From: JBOHDX01 sp050700835
Lineage (GTDB): Bacteria; Actinomycetota; Actinomycetes; Propionibacteriales; Nocardioidaceae
Direction of reading: 5' to 3'
DNA length: 64,000 bases
Assembly (NCBI GenBank): GCA_050700835.1
Contig: JBOHDX010000027.1
Span: 14,659-78,658 of the forward strand
This document shows, one piece after another, positions 54,139 to 62,925 of this stretch; position 1 is the first letter of the stretch, and each line of letters opens with the position of its first letter. Position numbers and translations under genes: made by a program. The notes beneath the pieces are model-generated. The model worked only from the letters and a program-made list of their open reading frames with translations. It was not told where the DNA came from and searched no databases.

Positions 54139-55005
54139 ATGGCCGAGACGATCGCCCTGGTCACGGACTCGACGGCCTCCGTGCCTGCCGAGGCCGTGCG
54201 AACGCATGGGATCGACGTCGTCCCGTTGCAGGTGGTCATCGGTGCCAGGTCCTATGACGAGGGGACCGAGGCGACGCCGGAGACTGTCGCCGCGGCGTTG
54301 CGGAAGTTCGAGCCTGTGAGCACCTCGCGCGCCACACCACAGGCGATGTCGGACGCCTACGAGCGAGCAGCGTCGGCCGGGGCGTCGGCCGTCGTGTCGA
54401 TTCATCTGTCGGCAGAGATCTCCGCTACCTACGAGTCCGCCCAGATGGCCGCTCAAGGCTCCCCGATTCCGGTGCTGACGGTCGACAGCCGCAGCGTTGG
54501 CATGGGTACGGCGATGGCGGTGCTCGCGGCCGTGAGGGCGCGCGACGCCGGTGCGGGTGCCGACGGAACCGCAGCCGCAGCCCAGGCCTGCGCCGACGCG
54601 ACTCGGTCGTTCTTCTACGTCGACACCCTGGAATACCTCCGTCGCGGAGGTCGCGTCGGCATGGCGGCGGCGCTCGTGGGTTCGGCCCTGGCCGTCAAAC
54701 CACTCCTGGTGGTGCGGGACGGTCGGATCGTGCCGCTGGAGAAGGTACGCACCGCCGCACGCGCGCTCGCACGGCTCGAGGAGCTGGCAGTGGCGGCGGT
54801 GCCGGACGGCAACGCCCGCGTGGCCGTACAGCACTTGGCCAATCCCCTTCGTGCCCAAGAGATGGCTCAGCGGCTCCGTGAGCGGTTGTCCCTGGCGGAT
54901 GTGCCGGTCAGCGAGGTTGGCGCGGTGATCGGTGCGCATGTCGGGCCGGGCATGGTCGCGGTGGTCGTGGCGCCGGGTGACGACGTCGGCTGGTCGGCTG
55001 CCTAG
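54139..55005 (+). CDS. DegV-family fatty-acid-binding protein
   Basis: Protein of 288 residues in the DegV/FakB fold. The start IALVTDSTASVP, the fatty-acid-binding TSRATPQAM, SAEISATYESAQ, and DTLEYLRRGGRVG are diagnostic. In Firmicutes FakB presents fatty acids to the FakA kinase; no fakA is nearby here, so the role is open. A TAGTCT hexamer 6 nt upstream gives a likely leaderless start. In other actinobacteria a degV gene sits between leuS and comEA as here. The gene ends 33 nt before the DUF222 remnant. Confidence 0.9.
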   Translation: MAETIALVTDSTASVPAEAVRTHGIDVVPLQVVIGARSYDEGTEATPETVAAALRKFEPVSTSRATPQAMSDAYERAASAGASAVVSIHLSAEISATYESAQMAAQGSPIPVLTVDSRSVGMGTAMAVLAAVRARDAGAGADGTAAAAQACADATRSFFYVDTLEYLRRGGRVGMAAALVGSALAVKPLLVVRDGRIVPLEKVRTAARALARLEELAVAAVPDGNARVAVQHLANPLRAQEMAQRLRERLSLADVPVSEVGAVIGAHVGPGMVAVVVAPGDDVGWSAA

Positions 55006-55246
55006 CGTCCTTTGCCCTCGCTCGTCGCGCCTTCTGGTCACGGTGGTGGGTCCGGTCCGTCCTGGGTGTTTCCCCTGACGTCATGGTCGTGTGGGTCGCG
55101 CCTGTCCCCGTGGACGTGGTTGGGCAGGCGGGCGCGGACGATGGCGCAGGCCCATGCGTCTTCGAGTCGGGACTGACCTGCGCGGGTGGGCACTGATGGT
55201 GTCGGGATCGGGCTTGGTTGACTGCCCTAGCCCCGGTAGCACTCCC

Positions 55247-55276
55247 GGAGTCGGAGTCGGAGTCGGAGTCGGAGTC
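55247..55276. repeat. Five 6-bp tandem repeats GGAGTC
   Basis: Five exact copies inside the DUF222 remnant. On the minus strand they read Pro-Thr repeats in one frame and Asp-Ser in another. Changes in copy number would keep the frame. Confidence 0.8.
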
Positions 55277-55294
55277 GGGGGCGGGGCCGGCGCG

Positions 55295-55339
55295 TCGGGG
55301 TTGAAGGGATCGGGGTTGAAGGGATCGGGGGCGAATGGG
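55295..55339. repeat. Three 15-bp tandem repeats in the DUF222 remnant
   Basis: Two identical 15-bp units start at 55295 and 55310, and a diverged third at 55325. They encode the five-residue DPFNP-type repeat on the minus strand. Confidence 0.75.
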
Positions 55340-55480
55340 TCGGGAACGCTGGTGTCCCACGGGTCTGGGTCGGTGCCGTATCCGTCGCCGGTCGGATCGC
55401 CCAGCGCGGCGTTCAACCCGTCGAACGGGTTCACCCATGGACGGCGGCTGGCCACCCTGTTTGACTCGCCGCCGGGGTGT

Positions 55481-55576
55481 TCGGTGTGGTCGCCGGGGTC
55501 GGTGTCGGTGTGGTCGCCGGGCTCGGTGTCGGTGTGGTCGCCGGGCGCGGTGTCGGTGTGGCCCCCGGTGGCGGGA
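55481..55576. repeat. 24-bp tandem repeats in the DUF222 remnant
   Basis: Units at 55481, 55505 and 55529 differ at one or two bases; a degenerate fourth starts at 55553. They encode the eight-residue PGDHTDTE-type repeat on the minus strand. Confidence 0.75.
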
Positions 55577-56617
55577 TGACAGGTGTGCAGGACGGCGTCG
55601 ACGAGGAGGTCGGCCATCAGGGTGGTCAGGGGGCGGGGGTCGCCAGCGGCGCGCAGCGCTCGGGCGTGGGTGTCGAGGTGGGTGTAGACCGCGACCGCTT
55701 CCTCGGCGAGCAGTTTGGCCCACAGGCTGGCGGTGCCGTCGGTCTTGTCCAGCAGACCGACCCGTCGGTCCAGTCTGGCTCTCGCGCACCGAGCCAGAGC
55801 CGCGTCTGGGTCGGCCGCGACCACCCGGCGCACCGCGGTTTCAAGCTGTCCCGGGGTCAGCCGATCGGAGCTGGCGTCGGCCACCAGCTGCTCGTCCACT
55901 GTCCGGCGCAAGGCGGGGTCCAGGACGGCCGTGACCTTCAGCACCTTGCGTAGCCCGGCAGCCGACACCCGCCCGGTGCCGGAAATCAGCAGAGCCAGCA
56001 GGCCGGGGTGGTTGGCCACTCCCGCGACCGCATCAGCGACTCGGGCGTTGCCGGTGGTCGGGGCCAGGCTCAGTGCGAGCCCGACCTCGGTGCCGATGCT
56101 GCGCCCGACCAGCCGCTGTCCCAAACCCGCCCCGGAGCCGACGTTGTCGCGGTCCTGAGCGAGGCGGGCGGTCGCAAAAGGGGACCAGGAGCCGCCACTG
56201 TGCTCCGGTCACCACTCCGACCAGCCGTTCCAGCCCGGTCACCGCCTCCAACAACCGGCGTGGCGACGCGCAGGCGTCGAGGCCGATGAGCGCGTCCAGC
56301 TCATCGGCCAACCTTGTCGCTACGGATTCGAACATGTGAACAGACTCTCACCTGCCGCCGACAAGACGACACGTACTCGTGGGGCTCTGTCCACACGGAC
56401 GGGCAAGGGGAGCGCCCGGGGCAGCGCACCCGCCGCGGCGACTCGAACTTCGGCAGAACAGCCGACAGAAGAGCGGATCTGGCGATGCATCGGAACCTCG
56501 TTGGCGTGCCGGCGATCCGATCACTCGTGCCACGGCGCAGTCCGGGTCAATGCGTGACAGGGCCACGCACCTTGTGCACAGCCGGTCACGGTCGCCCCGT
56601 CGCTCGACCGACGCTCC

Positions 56618-56623
56618 TACGTT
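56618..56623 (+). promoter_or_regulatory. -10 hexamer TACGTT for comEA
   Basis: TACGTT lies 7 nt before GTG 56631. The remaining 280 nt of the gap to the DUF222 remnant shows no gene that I can support. Confidence 0.5.
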
Positions 56624-56630
56624 CGCCGCC

Positions 56631-57716
56631 GTGTGGAGTGTCAGGAGTCGACGGAGCAGCCGACCAAGCGCTGATGCGGCGCGTCGGCGCCTTGCCGTGC
56701 TCGGCGACCAGTTGGCGCTCGCGGACGATCGTCGACAAGGGCAGGCCACGACCACATCGAGCGTCGGCGATGGGGGAGGGGACGACAACAGCAACCCCGC
56801 AACGGGAGACAACGAATCGACGCTGCGTACGTCGAACGAGTCCCCACCGGTGGGGCTTCCGGCCGCGCGAGCCTCGAGGGGCGCAGCCACAGCCGCACGA
56901 GCCTCGAGGGACGCAGCCACAGCCGCACGAGCCTCGAGGGACGCACCCGCAGCGGGTCGGCATCTGGTACGACCCTTGCCGAGACGGCGGTTGGTGTCCG
57001 GCTGGGCGCGGGACCGGATGCCGACACGGTGGCAAGAGGCTCTGCGTGGGGCGGGCATCACCTCCCAGCACGTGACCGTGGTCGCGCTGATGGTGGCGGC
57101 GGCGCTTGCGGTGACGGCGTGGTGGCTCGTGCAGAGCCATTCGTCGTCAACCCTGGTAGCGGGTCCGCCGGTGATCAACGGCTCCCTGCCGTCCACGAGC
57201 GGCTCGACGCCACCTACCGCCCCTGCGACGCCAGTGCCCACTGGTCCGGGATCAGTGCCGCCGACGGCTTCCGCGTCCTCGCAGGGGACCGTGGTCGTCG
57301 ACGTGGCCGGCAAGGTCCGCCGGCCGGGCATCGTCACGTTGCCGAGCGGCTCACGAGTCGTCGATGCGCTCAAGGCGGCCGGCGGCGCTCGACGCGGGGT
57401 CGATCTCACGTTGCTCAATCTTGCTCGTCCTCTGGTCGACGGCGAGCAGATCCTGGTCGGGCTGCCGCCGGTCGCTGCGGCGCCGTCGGACGGCCACGGT
57501 GGCACTCCGTCCGGCTCCGCCGGCTCCGTGGTCAACCTCAACACGGCGACCGCCGAGCAGCTCGACACGTTGCCTGGCGTCGGGCCGGTGACGGCCGGCA
57601 AGATCATCGACTGGCGAGCTGCCAACGGTGCGTTCACGAGCGTTGATGAGCTTCTCGAAGTCGACGGCATCGGGGATGCGACCTTGGCCGACCTCAGACC
57701 GCTGGTGACCGTGTGA
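56631..57716 (+). CDS. comEA: ComEA-type DNA uptake protein
   Basis: Membrane-anchored DNA receptor of 361 residues. The cytoplasmic N-terminus contains ADAARRRLAVLGDQLALA, which I recall from other actinobacterial ComEA proteins, and a tandem repeat of ten residues. One transmembrane helix follows (VTVVALMVAAALAVTAWWLV, about 147-166). Outside lie a Pro/Thr linker, an SLBB domain (VVVDVAGKVRRPGIVTLPSG) and the helix-hairpin-helix DNA-binding domain (VNLNTATAEQLDTLPGVGPVTAGKII). GTG 56631 is set by TACGTT 7 nt upstream. comEC overlaps its end by 4 nt. Confidence 0.88.
   Translation: MWSVRSRRSSRPSADAARRRLAVLGDQLALADDRRQGQATTTSSVGDGGGDDNSNPATGDNESTLRTSNESPPVGLPAARASRGAATAARASRDAATAARASRDAPAAGRHLVRPLPRRRLVSGWARDRMPTRWQEALRGAGITSQHVTVVALMVAAALAVTAWWLVQSHSSSTLVAGPPVINGSLPSTSGSTPPTAPATPVPTGPGSVPPTASASSQGTVVVDVAGKVRRPGIVTLPSGSRVVDALKAAGGARRGVDLTLLNLARPLVDGEQILVGLPPVAAAPSDGHGGTPSGSAGSVVNLNTATAEQLDTLPGVGPVTAGKIIDWRAANGAFTSVDELLEVDGIGDATLADLRPLVTV
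56862..56951. repeat. Three 30-bp in-frame repeats inside comEA
   Basis: Units at 56862, 56892 and 56922 differ by a few bases and encode the ten-residue unit AARASRDAAT in the cytoplasmic linker. The length keeps the reading frame. Confidence 0.8.
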
Positions 57717-60088
57717 CTACGCCAGTGGGACCTACTTCGGGGTCGGACGCTACGAACGGCTCGGTGCCGGCGCGGGGGAGCCGTCGCCGGGGGCCGGGGC
57801 GGGTCCGCGACCCGCCCGACGCCCGGCTGGCGTTACCCGCGTTGGCGACGTGGGGAACGACCGCAGCGGCAGTCGGTCTGCCCGTGCTCGCCATCGTGGC
57901 CGCAGGTCTGACGCTGCTCGTCGCCGGCGTGGTCGCCGCCTGGATCCGTCGCCCCGGCATTGCATTGACGGTGCTGGCTGCCGGGGCCGCGGCGGTTGTC
58001 GCCGCTTTGCACGTCGCTGCCGTCGAGGAGGGACCGGTTCCCGCACTGGCGACCCACGGCGCCGTCGTGAGCGCGACGCTGACCATCACCGGCGATCCCG
58101 TGCTTCGGCACGGCCAGTTCTCCGACTACGTCCTGACGAAGGCCCGCGTTGACCAGGTCACCGGCCGGGGCATCAGCTCCACGACCAGCGCTCCGGTCCT
58201 CGTGCTGGCGGACCGGAGCTGGCTGACCGCCCCACTCGGGTCTCGGTTGGAGGCGGTCGGTCGACTTCAACCGGCCGACGGAGGTGACCTCGCGGCGGTC
58301 TTCCTGCCCGCTCGAATCGTGCACGGCCCGAGTCGACCCGCGTGGTGGTGGCGGTCGTCCGCGGTGCTGCGCAAGGCCATCGTCGAAGGCGTATCGAGCA
58401 GCGGCCCGATCGAGCGAGCACTGATCCCTGCGCTCGTCGATGGCGACGACCACGCGTTGCCGGACGACGTCAAGCAGGACTTCCGGACCAGCGGCCTCAC
58501 GCACCTGCTCGCGGTGTCCGGCACGAACCTGACGCTGGTGGTCGGGTTCCTGCTCACGGTCAGCCGCCGGCTCGGCCTGCGAGGGTACGCCCAGATCGGC
58601 GTCGGGATCCTCGGCACCGCCGCCTTCGTCGTGCTGGCGCGTCCGGAGCCGAGCGTGCTGCGTGCGGCGGCCATGGGGCTGGTGGCCCTTGCCGGGCTCG
58701 GCGCGGGCGGGCGACGGCGCGGCATCCGCGCCCTGAGCCTGTCCGTGCTCGTTCTGTTGCTCCTGGATCCGTGGCTCGCGCGATCGGTCGGCTTCTTGTT
58801 GTCCGCCCTCGCGACGGCAGGGATCCTCGTGCTCGGCCCGCCGTGGCGGACTGCGTTGGCGCGCTGGATGCCGCCCCTGCTCGCCGAGGCCATCGCGGTG
58901 CCGATGGCCGCGCAGATCGTCTGCACGCCCGTCATCGCGGCGATCTCGGGTCAGGTGTCTCTCGTGGCCGTGGTGGCGAACCTGCTGGCTGGGCCCGCCG
59001 TCGGCCCCGCGACAGTGCTCGGCCTGTTGGCCGGCGGGACCACGTTGGTGTGGCGCCCGCTGGGCCATCTCGTCGGATGGGTGGCCGGTGCCGCCGGCTG
59101 GTGGATCATCGAGGTCGCGCATCGGTCGGCTTCGCTACCGGGTGCGGCTCTCACCTGGTCGACCGGACTCTTCTCGCTCGGTGTCCTCCTCTTGCTGTGT
59201 GCCGGCGTTGCCGCGGGCGCCGGGTCGGTGCTGCGCCGACCGTTGGCGTGCGGCGTCGCAACCCTGGTGGTGGTGCCCTGGATGCTGCACCCGCTTCATC
59301 CTGGCTGGCCGCCGTCCGGATGGGTGATGGTCGCCTGCGACGTCGGTCAAGGAGACGGTCTGGTCTTAAACGCGGGGGGTGGGGCTGCGGTAGTGGTCGA
59401 CACGGGACCCGACCCCTCCTTGATGGACGCCTGTCTCAACCGGCTCGGCATCTCCGACATACCCCTCGTCGTCCTCACCCATGAGCACGCCGATCACGTC
59501 GACGGCTTGCCCGGTGTGCTCGCGGGGCGGCACGTCGGCGAGATCGAGATCAACGATCTCGACGACCCGCCCGAGCAGTACGCCCACGTTCTCGCCTGGG
59601 CCTCGGCGGCGCACGTGCCGATCCGACGGGCCACGTTCGGGGAACGCCGTGTGGTCGGGCCGTTGGCCTGGCAGGTGCTCGGTCCGGTGCCGGGGCCCGA
59701 CGGCTCGGTCAGCGTCAACGAGGAGGGGTCGCCGCCCAACAACGCGAGCACGGTCATGCTGGTCACGACCAAGGGGATCCGGTTGCTCTTGTGCGGGGAT
59801 GCCGAGCCCCCGGCCCAGCAGGCAATGATGGTCTGGGGGCAGAGGTTGCGTGTCGACGTGCTCAAGGTTCCGCACCACGGCAGCCGCTATCAGGACCCTG
59901 CCTTCATCGCCGCCACCGGCGCTCGACTCGCCCTCATCAGTGTCGGGGCCGGAAACGACTACGGGCATCCGGCCCCGTCCACGATCAGCCTGTTGCGAGG
60001 TTTGGGGATGGTGGTCAGGCGTACCGACGAGGACGGCGACGTCGCTGTCGTGGTGCACGATCGAGCCCTGCACGTGGTGACCCGTTGA
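57713..60088 (+). CDS. comEC: ComEC/Rec2 DNA uptake channel
   Basis: Polytopic protein of 791 residues forming the inner-membrane DNA channel. An N-terminal membrane region and a DUF4131-like soluble domain precede the Competence domain (ALVDGDDHALPDDVKQDFRTSGLTHLLAVSGTNL in parts, about 240-275) with many helices up to about 535. The C-terminal metallo-beta-lactamase domain has VLTHEHADHVDGLPG (about 585-600), LLLCGDAEPP and KVPHHGSRY, so a nuclease site is intact. GTG 57713 overlaps the comEA stop as GTGA. The pair appears whole, which permits DNA uptake if the other machinery is present elsewhere. Confidence 0.92.
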   Translation: MTTPVGPTSGSDATNGSVPARGSRRRGPGRVRDPPDARLALPALATWGTTAAAVGLPVLAIVAAGLTLLVAGVVAAWIRRPGIALTVLAAGAAAVVAALHVAAVEEGPVPALATHGAVVSATLTITGDPVLRHGQFSDYVLTKARVDQVTGRGISSTTSAPVLVLADRSWLTAPLGSRLEAVGRLQPADGGDLAAVFLPARIVHGPSRPAWWWRSSAVLRKAIVEGVSSSGPIERALIPALVDGDDHALPDDVKQDFRTSGLTHLLAVSGTNLTLVVGFLLTVSRRLGLRGYAQIGVGILGTAAFVVLARPEPSVLRAAAMGLVALAGLGAGGRRRGIRALSLSVLVLLLLDPWLARSVGFLLSALATAGILVLGPPWRTALARWMPPLLAEAIAVPMAAQIVCTPVIAAISGQVSLVAVVANLLAGPAVGPATVLGLLAGGTTLVWRPLGHLVGWVAGAAGWWIIEVAHRSASLPGAALTWSTGLFSLGVLLLLCAGVAAGAGSVLRRPLACGVATLVVVPWMLHPLHPGWPPSGWVMVACDVGQGDGLVLNAGGGAAVVVDTGPDPSLMDACLNRLGISDIPLVVLTHEHADHVDGLPGVLAGRHVGEIEINDLDDPPEQYAHVLAWASAAHVPIRRATFGERRVVGPLAWQVLGPVPGPDGSVSVNEEGSPPNNASTVMLVTTKGIRLLLCGDAEPPAQQAMMVWGQRLRVDVLKVPHHGSRYQDPAFIAATGARLALISVGAGNDYGHPAPSTISLLRGLGMVVRRTDEDGDVAVVVHDRALHVVTR

Positions 60089-60120
60089 GCTGTCTCCCCG
60101 CCATGGCATGCTGACGCCCG

Positions 60121-61095
60121 ATGACTGCTGCGGCCGCACCCATCCTCGGCACCGTGACCCTGGTGACGGGCAACGCCGAATATCTCTCCGCACGCACCGT
60201 CGCGCGCGCGTTGGCCGCTGTCGCGCGGGCGGATCCGGACTCCGACACGACGGTCGTCGCCGCGCCTGACCTGGCCTCGGCGGCCCTGGGGCAGATGACG
60301 AGCCCCTCGTTGTTCGCGACAACGCGAGCACTGGTCGTCAACGACCTGCACGAGGTCGGCGACGACCTGGCCGACACGCTGGTCACCTACGCGGCCGCGC
60401 CGGCCGACGACGTGGCGCTGATCCTGGTGCACCCGGGCGGCAATAAGGGGCGTGGTCTACTCGAGAAGCTGCGCAAGCTGCCCGCGGTGCACGAGGTCAA
60501 GAGCGACGTGCCCAAGGAGTGGGATCTGCCCAGGTTCGTCACCGGTGAGGTGCGCCATCACGGCGGCTCGATAGATGATGATGCTGCCGCGTTCCTGGTC
60601 GAGGCGGTTGGCAAGGACCTGCGTTCGCTGGCCGGAGCCGCCGACCAGCTGGTCGCCGACTTCGCGCCGGCGCGGTTGAGCGTTGAGATCGTGCGCCGCT
60701 ACTTCGACGGTCGGGCGGAGGTGAAGAGCTTCGACATCGCCGACGCGGCGATCGGCGGCAAGGTGGCGGAGGCACTCGAGGGGCTGCGCTGGGCCATCGG
60801 CAACGGCGTTCCGGCGGTGTTGATCACCAGCGCGTTCGCGTCCGGTCTGCGTTCACTGGCGCGGCTGTCGGCCGCGCCCCGCGGCCTCCGTGAGGTCGAT
60901 CTTGCCCGCGAGATCGGGGCTCCGCCGTTCCGGATCAAGGCGCTGCGGGCGCAGCTGAAGTCCTGGCAGCTCGACGGGTTGGCCCGAGCGATCCTGGCCG
61001 TGGCCCAGGCCGACCTCGACGTCAAGGGTGGGTCGGGCGACTCCGACCACGCGCTCGAGCGCATGGTGCTCGCCGTCGTACGCGCGCGAGCATGA
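60121..61095 (+). CDS. holA: DNA polymerase III delta subunit
   Basis: Clamp-loader subunit that opens the sliding clamp, 324 residues. The AAA-like N-terminus has VTLVTGNAEYLSARTVARAL, the middle FVTGEVRHHGGSIDDDAAAFLVEAVGKDLRSLAGAADQL (parts near 140-180), and the C-terminal EIGAPPFRIKALRAQLKSW. As usual for delta, no complete Walker A is present. It lies after comEC with 32 nt between and is convergent to rpsT, the common order in Actinobacteria. Confidence 0.92.
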   Translation: MTAAAAPILGTVTLVTGNAEYLSARTVARALAAVARADPDSDTTVVAAPDLASAALGQMTSPSLFATTRALVVNDLHEVGDDLADTLVTYAAAPADDVALILVHPGGNKGRGLLEKLRKLPAVHEVKSDVPKEWDLPRFVTGEVRHHGGSIDDDAAAFLVEAVGKDLRSLAGAADQLVADFAPARLSVEIVRRYFDGRAEVKSFDIADAAIGGKVAEALEGLRWAIGNGVPAVLITSAFASGLRSLARLSAAPRGLREVDLAREIGAPPFRIKALRAQLKSWQLDGLARAILAVAQADLDVKGGSGDSDHALERMVLAVVRARA

Positions 61096-61109
61096 AGAAC
61101 GGCGCCACC

Positions 61110-61145
61110 CAGAGATTGGCCCAGAGATTGGCCCAGAGATTGGCG
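61110..61145. repeat. Three 12-bp tandem repeats CAGAGATTGGCC
   Basis: Units start at 61110, 61122 and 61134; the last ends in GCG instead of GCC. GGCGCC palindromes flank the array. It lies just after the holA stop in the convergent gap and is probably non-coding. Confidence 0.7.
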
Positions 61146-61155
61146 CCGTCGACGT

Positions 61156-61171
61156 GGCGAGTCGCCTCGCC
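61156..61171 (-). terminator. Short hairpin after rpsT
   Basis: GGCGAG (61156-61161) and CTCGCC (61166-61171) form a 6-bp stem with a 4-nt loop, about 20 nt past the rpsT stop on the minus strand. There is no T-run, so terminator function is tentative. Confidence 0.4.
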
Positions 61172-61191
61172 GGTCAGGGCTCAGCACATCG

Positions 61192-61452
61192 TCAGAGCGA
61201 CGACGACTTCTTGGCGATTGCGGACTTGCGGTTCGCCGCCTGGTTGCGGTGGATCACGCCGGCGGAGGCGGCCTGGTCGAGGCGACGCGTCGCGACGCGC
61301 CCGAGTTCCTGGGCCTTCGTCGCGTCCCCACTGTTGGCGGCCTCGCGGAACTTGCGCACGGCGGACTTCAGTGCGGACTTGACCGCCTTGTTGCGCTCGT
61401 GCGCACGCTCGTTCTGCCGGTTGCGCTTGATCTGCGACTTGATGTTTGCCAC
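61192..61452 (-). CDS. rpsT: 30S ribosomal protein S20
   Basis: Small-subunit protein of 86 residues binding 16S rRNA. The opening [25 protein letters not shown] and closing [19 protein letters not shown] are diagnostic. GTG 61452 starts the family N-terminus exactly. It is convergent with holA. The 145 nt between it and the VOC gene would contain its promoter; no clear hexamer was chosen. Confidence 0.97.
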   Translation of the reverse strand: MANIKSQIKRNRQNERAHERNKAVKSALKSAVRKFREAANSGDATKAQELGRVATRRLDQAASAGVIHRNQAANRKSAIAKKSSSL

Positions 61453-61597
61453 GTGGCAAGCCTCGATCGGTCGGTCTGGACGGTGGTGCGGTCCGACCCG
61501 CCCTCAAGGGCGGGGATGCCAGCCGTACGACCGGCCGGACACGCGACCGCTCAGGCTACCAGCGGTCGGCGTGACCACCCAAATCGCCGCAGCGAGG

Positions 61598-61984
61598 TCA
61601 GCTCGCGCGCTCCGCCTGGCTGCGCTCGACGCAGAACTCGTTCCCGCCCGGGTCGGCCAGGACGACCCAGCCACTGCCATCCGGTTCTCGGTGGTCGGCG
61701 ACGAACGAAGCCCCGAGTGCGAGGAGGCGTTCGACCTCGTCATCGCGGGTCGCGTCCACCGGCTGCACGTCGAGGTGGACCCGGTTCTTGAGGGTCTTGG
61801 GCTCGGGCACCGGAATGAACAACAGCCGGACGGCACCGTCGGCGGAGACCAACAGACCTTCTGGATCACCGGGGTTGTTCGGGTTGTCGGGCATCTCGGC
61901 GAAGTCGCCGGCGGCGGACCAGAAGTCCACCAACGGTTCCCAGCGCTCGCAGTCGATCGTGATCGAGCGGATGTGAACGGTCAC
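61598..61984 (-). CDS. VOC / glyoxalase-like protein
   Basis: Protein of 128 residues in the vicinal-oxygen-chelate superfamily. It starts VTVHIRSITIDCERWEPLVDFWSAAG and has NRVHLDVQPVDATRDDEVERLLALGAS and VLADPGGNEFCVE, the two beta-alpha-beta-beta modules of the fold. A His and Glu at the expected places could bind a metal. The substrate is unknown. GTG 61984 overlaps the stop of the upstream phosphotransferase gene by 4 nt; the longer frame to 62227 is its shadow. It is the third gene of a minus-strand unit of three. Confidence 0.82.
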   Translation of the reverse strand: MTVHIRSITIDCERWEPLVDFWSAAGDFAEMPDNPNNPGDPEGLLVSADGAVRLLFIPVPEPKTLKNRVHLDVQPVDATRDDEVERLLALGASFVADHREPDGSGWVVLADPGGNEFCVERSQAERAS

Positions 61985-62925
61985 AGTCCTGCCTCCAGTC
62001 GTCGGGTAGCAGCGGCGAGGAACCGCGCGGACTCGGTGCGCCGGAACTCGTTGAGACTCGGGAGCCCGACCGGCGCGGGCAGGGTGGCTCGGTACGCCAG
62101 CATGCCGCCCAGCCCCAGCAACAGGTCGGTGACGACCGCCGGGTCGGCGTCGACGACCGCCGCCATCCGGTCGTCGAACACAGGCGTCTCGGCCCACTCG
62201 AGCGACAAGGCCAACAGATCGCCCCACCCCGGGCCCAGCCGGGCCATGCCCCAGTCCACGATCACGATCGACCCGTCAGGCCTCTGCAGCAGGTTGTCGT
62301 TGCGGATGTCCCAGTTGCACAGGCTGGACACGTCGACCCGGTTGCCGACGGCACCCACCCGCTCTGCGAGCTGGTCCGCCTTCCCCGCCAGGGCAGCCGG
62401 GAGGTACGCCCCGGGGTTGGACATCAGGGGGACCCAGCCGAGCTCGTTCCAGCGATCGGCCTGGTCGACGAGAGTGGGGATGTCGAGGCCGGTCGGCGCC
62501 GGAGTCAGCTCGCGCGACTGCGTCGCCACCGCCTCCCACACGGCATCAGCGACCGAATCGAGCCGGAGGTCCGGGTAGGTGCCCTCCACGTCCTCGAACA
62601 ACAGACCGACCCAGCGGCCGTCGTCGTAGCTGTCGAGCACCGCGGGCCGGTACTCGACCCGACCCAGATGGGACAGCACCTCGATCTCGTGCCGGAACAG
62701 CGAGGGGGTCACCGGGTTGAGCGCGTCCCCCACCGCCTTCACGAACGCCCGGCGCCCGTCTGCGAGCACCAGCCGCGCGGCACAGCCAGGGGACATGCCG
62801 CCCGCCTGAGTGGTGGCTTGCACGACCGGCGCTCCGAGCGCCGACTCGACCCAGCGGCGTACGTGCGCCGGCAGCTGTTGGTACGGCAACCGGAGGCCAG
62901 CCGCCCGCGGCAGCACGGAGGTCAC
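61981..62925 (-). CDS. APH-family phosphotransferase, second paralogue
   Basis: Kinase-like protein of 314 residues (aminoglycoside/choline phosphotransferase fold). The ADGRRAFVKAVGD segment carries the ATP Lys. The catalytic loop reads SSLCNWDIRNDNLL, so the usual His of H-x-D is replaced by Asn while the Asp and the later Asn are kept; the metal-binding Asp is in VIVDWGMARLG. GTG 62925 overlaps the stop of the upstream paralogue as GTGA. Both proteins have the same length and share ADGRRAFVKA and LTPAPxGLxxPT, so they arose by tandem duplication. Antibiotic resistance is not implied. Confidence 0.82.
   Translation of the reverse strand: MTSVLPRAAGLRLPYQQLPAHVRRWVESALGAPVVQATTQAGGMSPGCAARLVLADGRRAFVKAVGDALNPVTPSLFRHEIEVLSHLGRVEYRPAVLDSYDDGRWVGLLFEDVEGTYPDLRLDSVADAVWEAVATQSRELTPAPTGLDIPTLVDQADRWNELGWVPLMSNPGAYLPAALAGKADQLAERVGAVGNRVDVSSLCNWDIRNDNLLQRPDGSIVIVDWGMARLGPGWGDLLALSLEWAETPVFDDRMAAVVDADPAVVTDLLLGLGGMLAYRATLPAPVGLPSLNEFRRTESARFLAAATRRLEAGL

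Larger units (their letters stand above)
55038..56335 (-). pseudogene. Decayed DUF222 (13E12-type) gene with two frameshifts
   Basis: Three frames on the minus strand together form one DUF222 protein of about 430 residues. The first frame gives MFESVATRLADELDALIGLD to QWRLLVPF; a run of 4 A and 4 G (plus strand 56176-56183) probably gained one base, and removing it continues as ATARLAQDRDNV. The second frame covers AGLGQRLVGRSIGTEVGLAL to the Pro/Thr repeats. Near 55190-55235 it shifts again to the frame that reads RLEDAWACAIVRARLPNHV and stops at 55038. No HNH motif is visible, so the nuclease part is lost or never existed. Both shifts add one base in short homopolymers, which could also be sequencing errors. 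Confidence 0.7.

Noticed and set aside
55247..55576. CRISPR array
   Set aside because: Repeats are contiguous, short, of three different unit lengths and in coding sequence; there are no spacers or cas genes.
56336..56630. A gene or longer ComEA N-terminus in the gap
   Set aside because: Frames here are Arg/Pro/Ser-rich with no motif; the TACGTT hexamer at 7 nt before GTG 56631 supports the shorter start.
60101..60120. Leaderless promoter for holA
   Set aside because: The hexamer at the right distance is CATGCT, not TANNNT, and the gene can be read from comEC.
61092..61382. Small plus-strand protein opposite rpsT
   Set aside because: It consists of the 12-bp repeats and then the antisense of rpsT; no ribosome site or conservation is evident.
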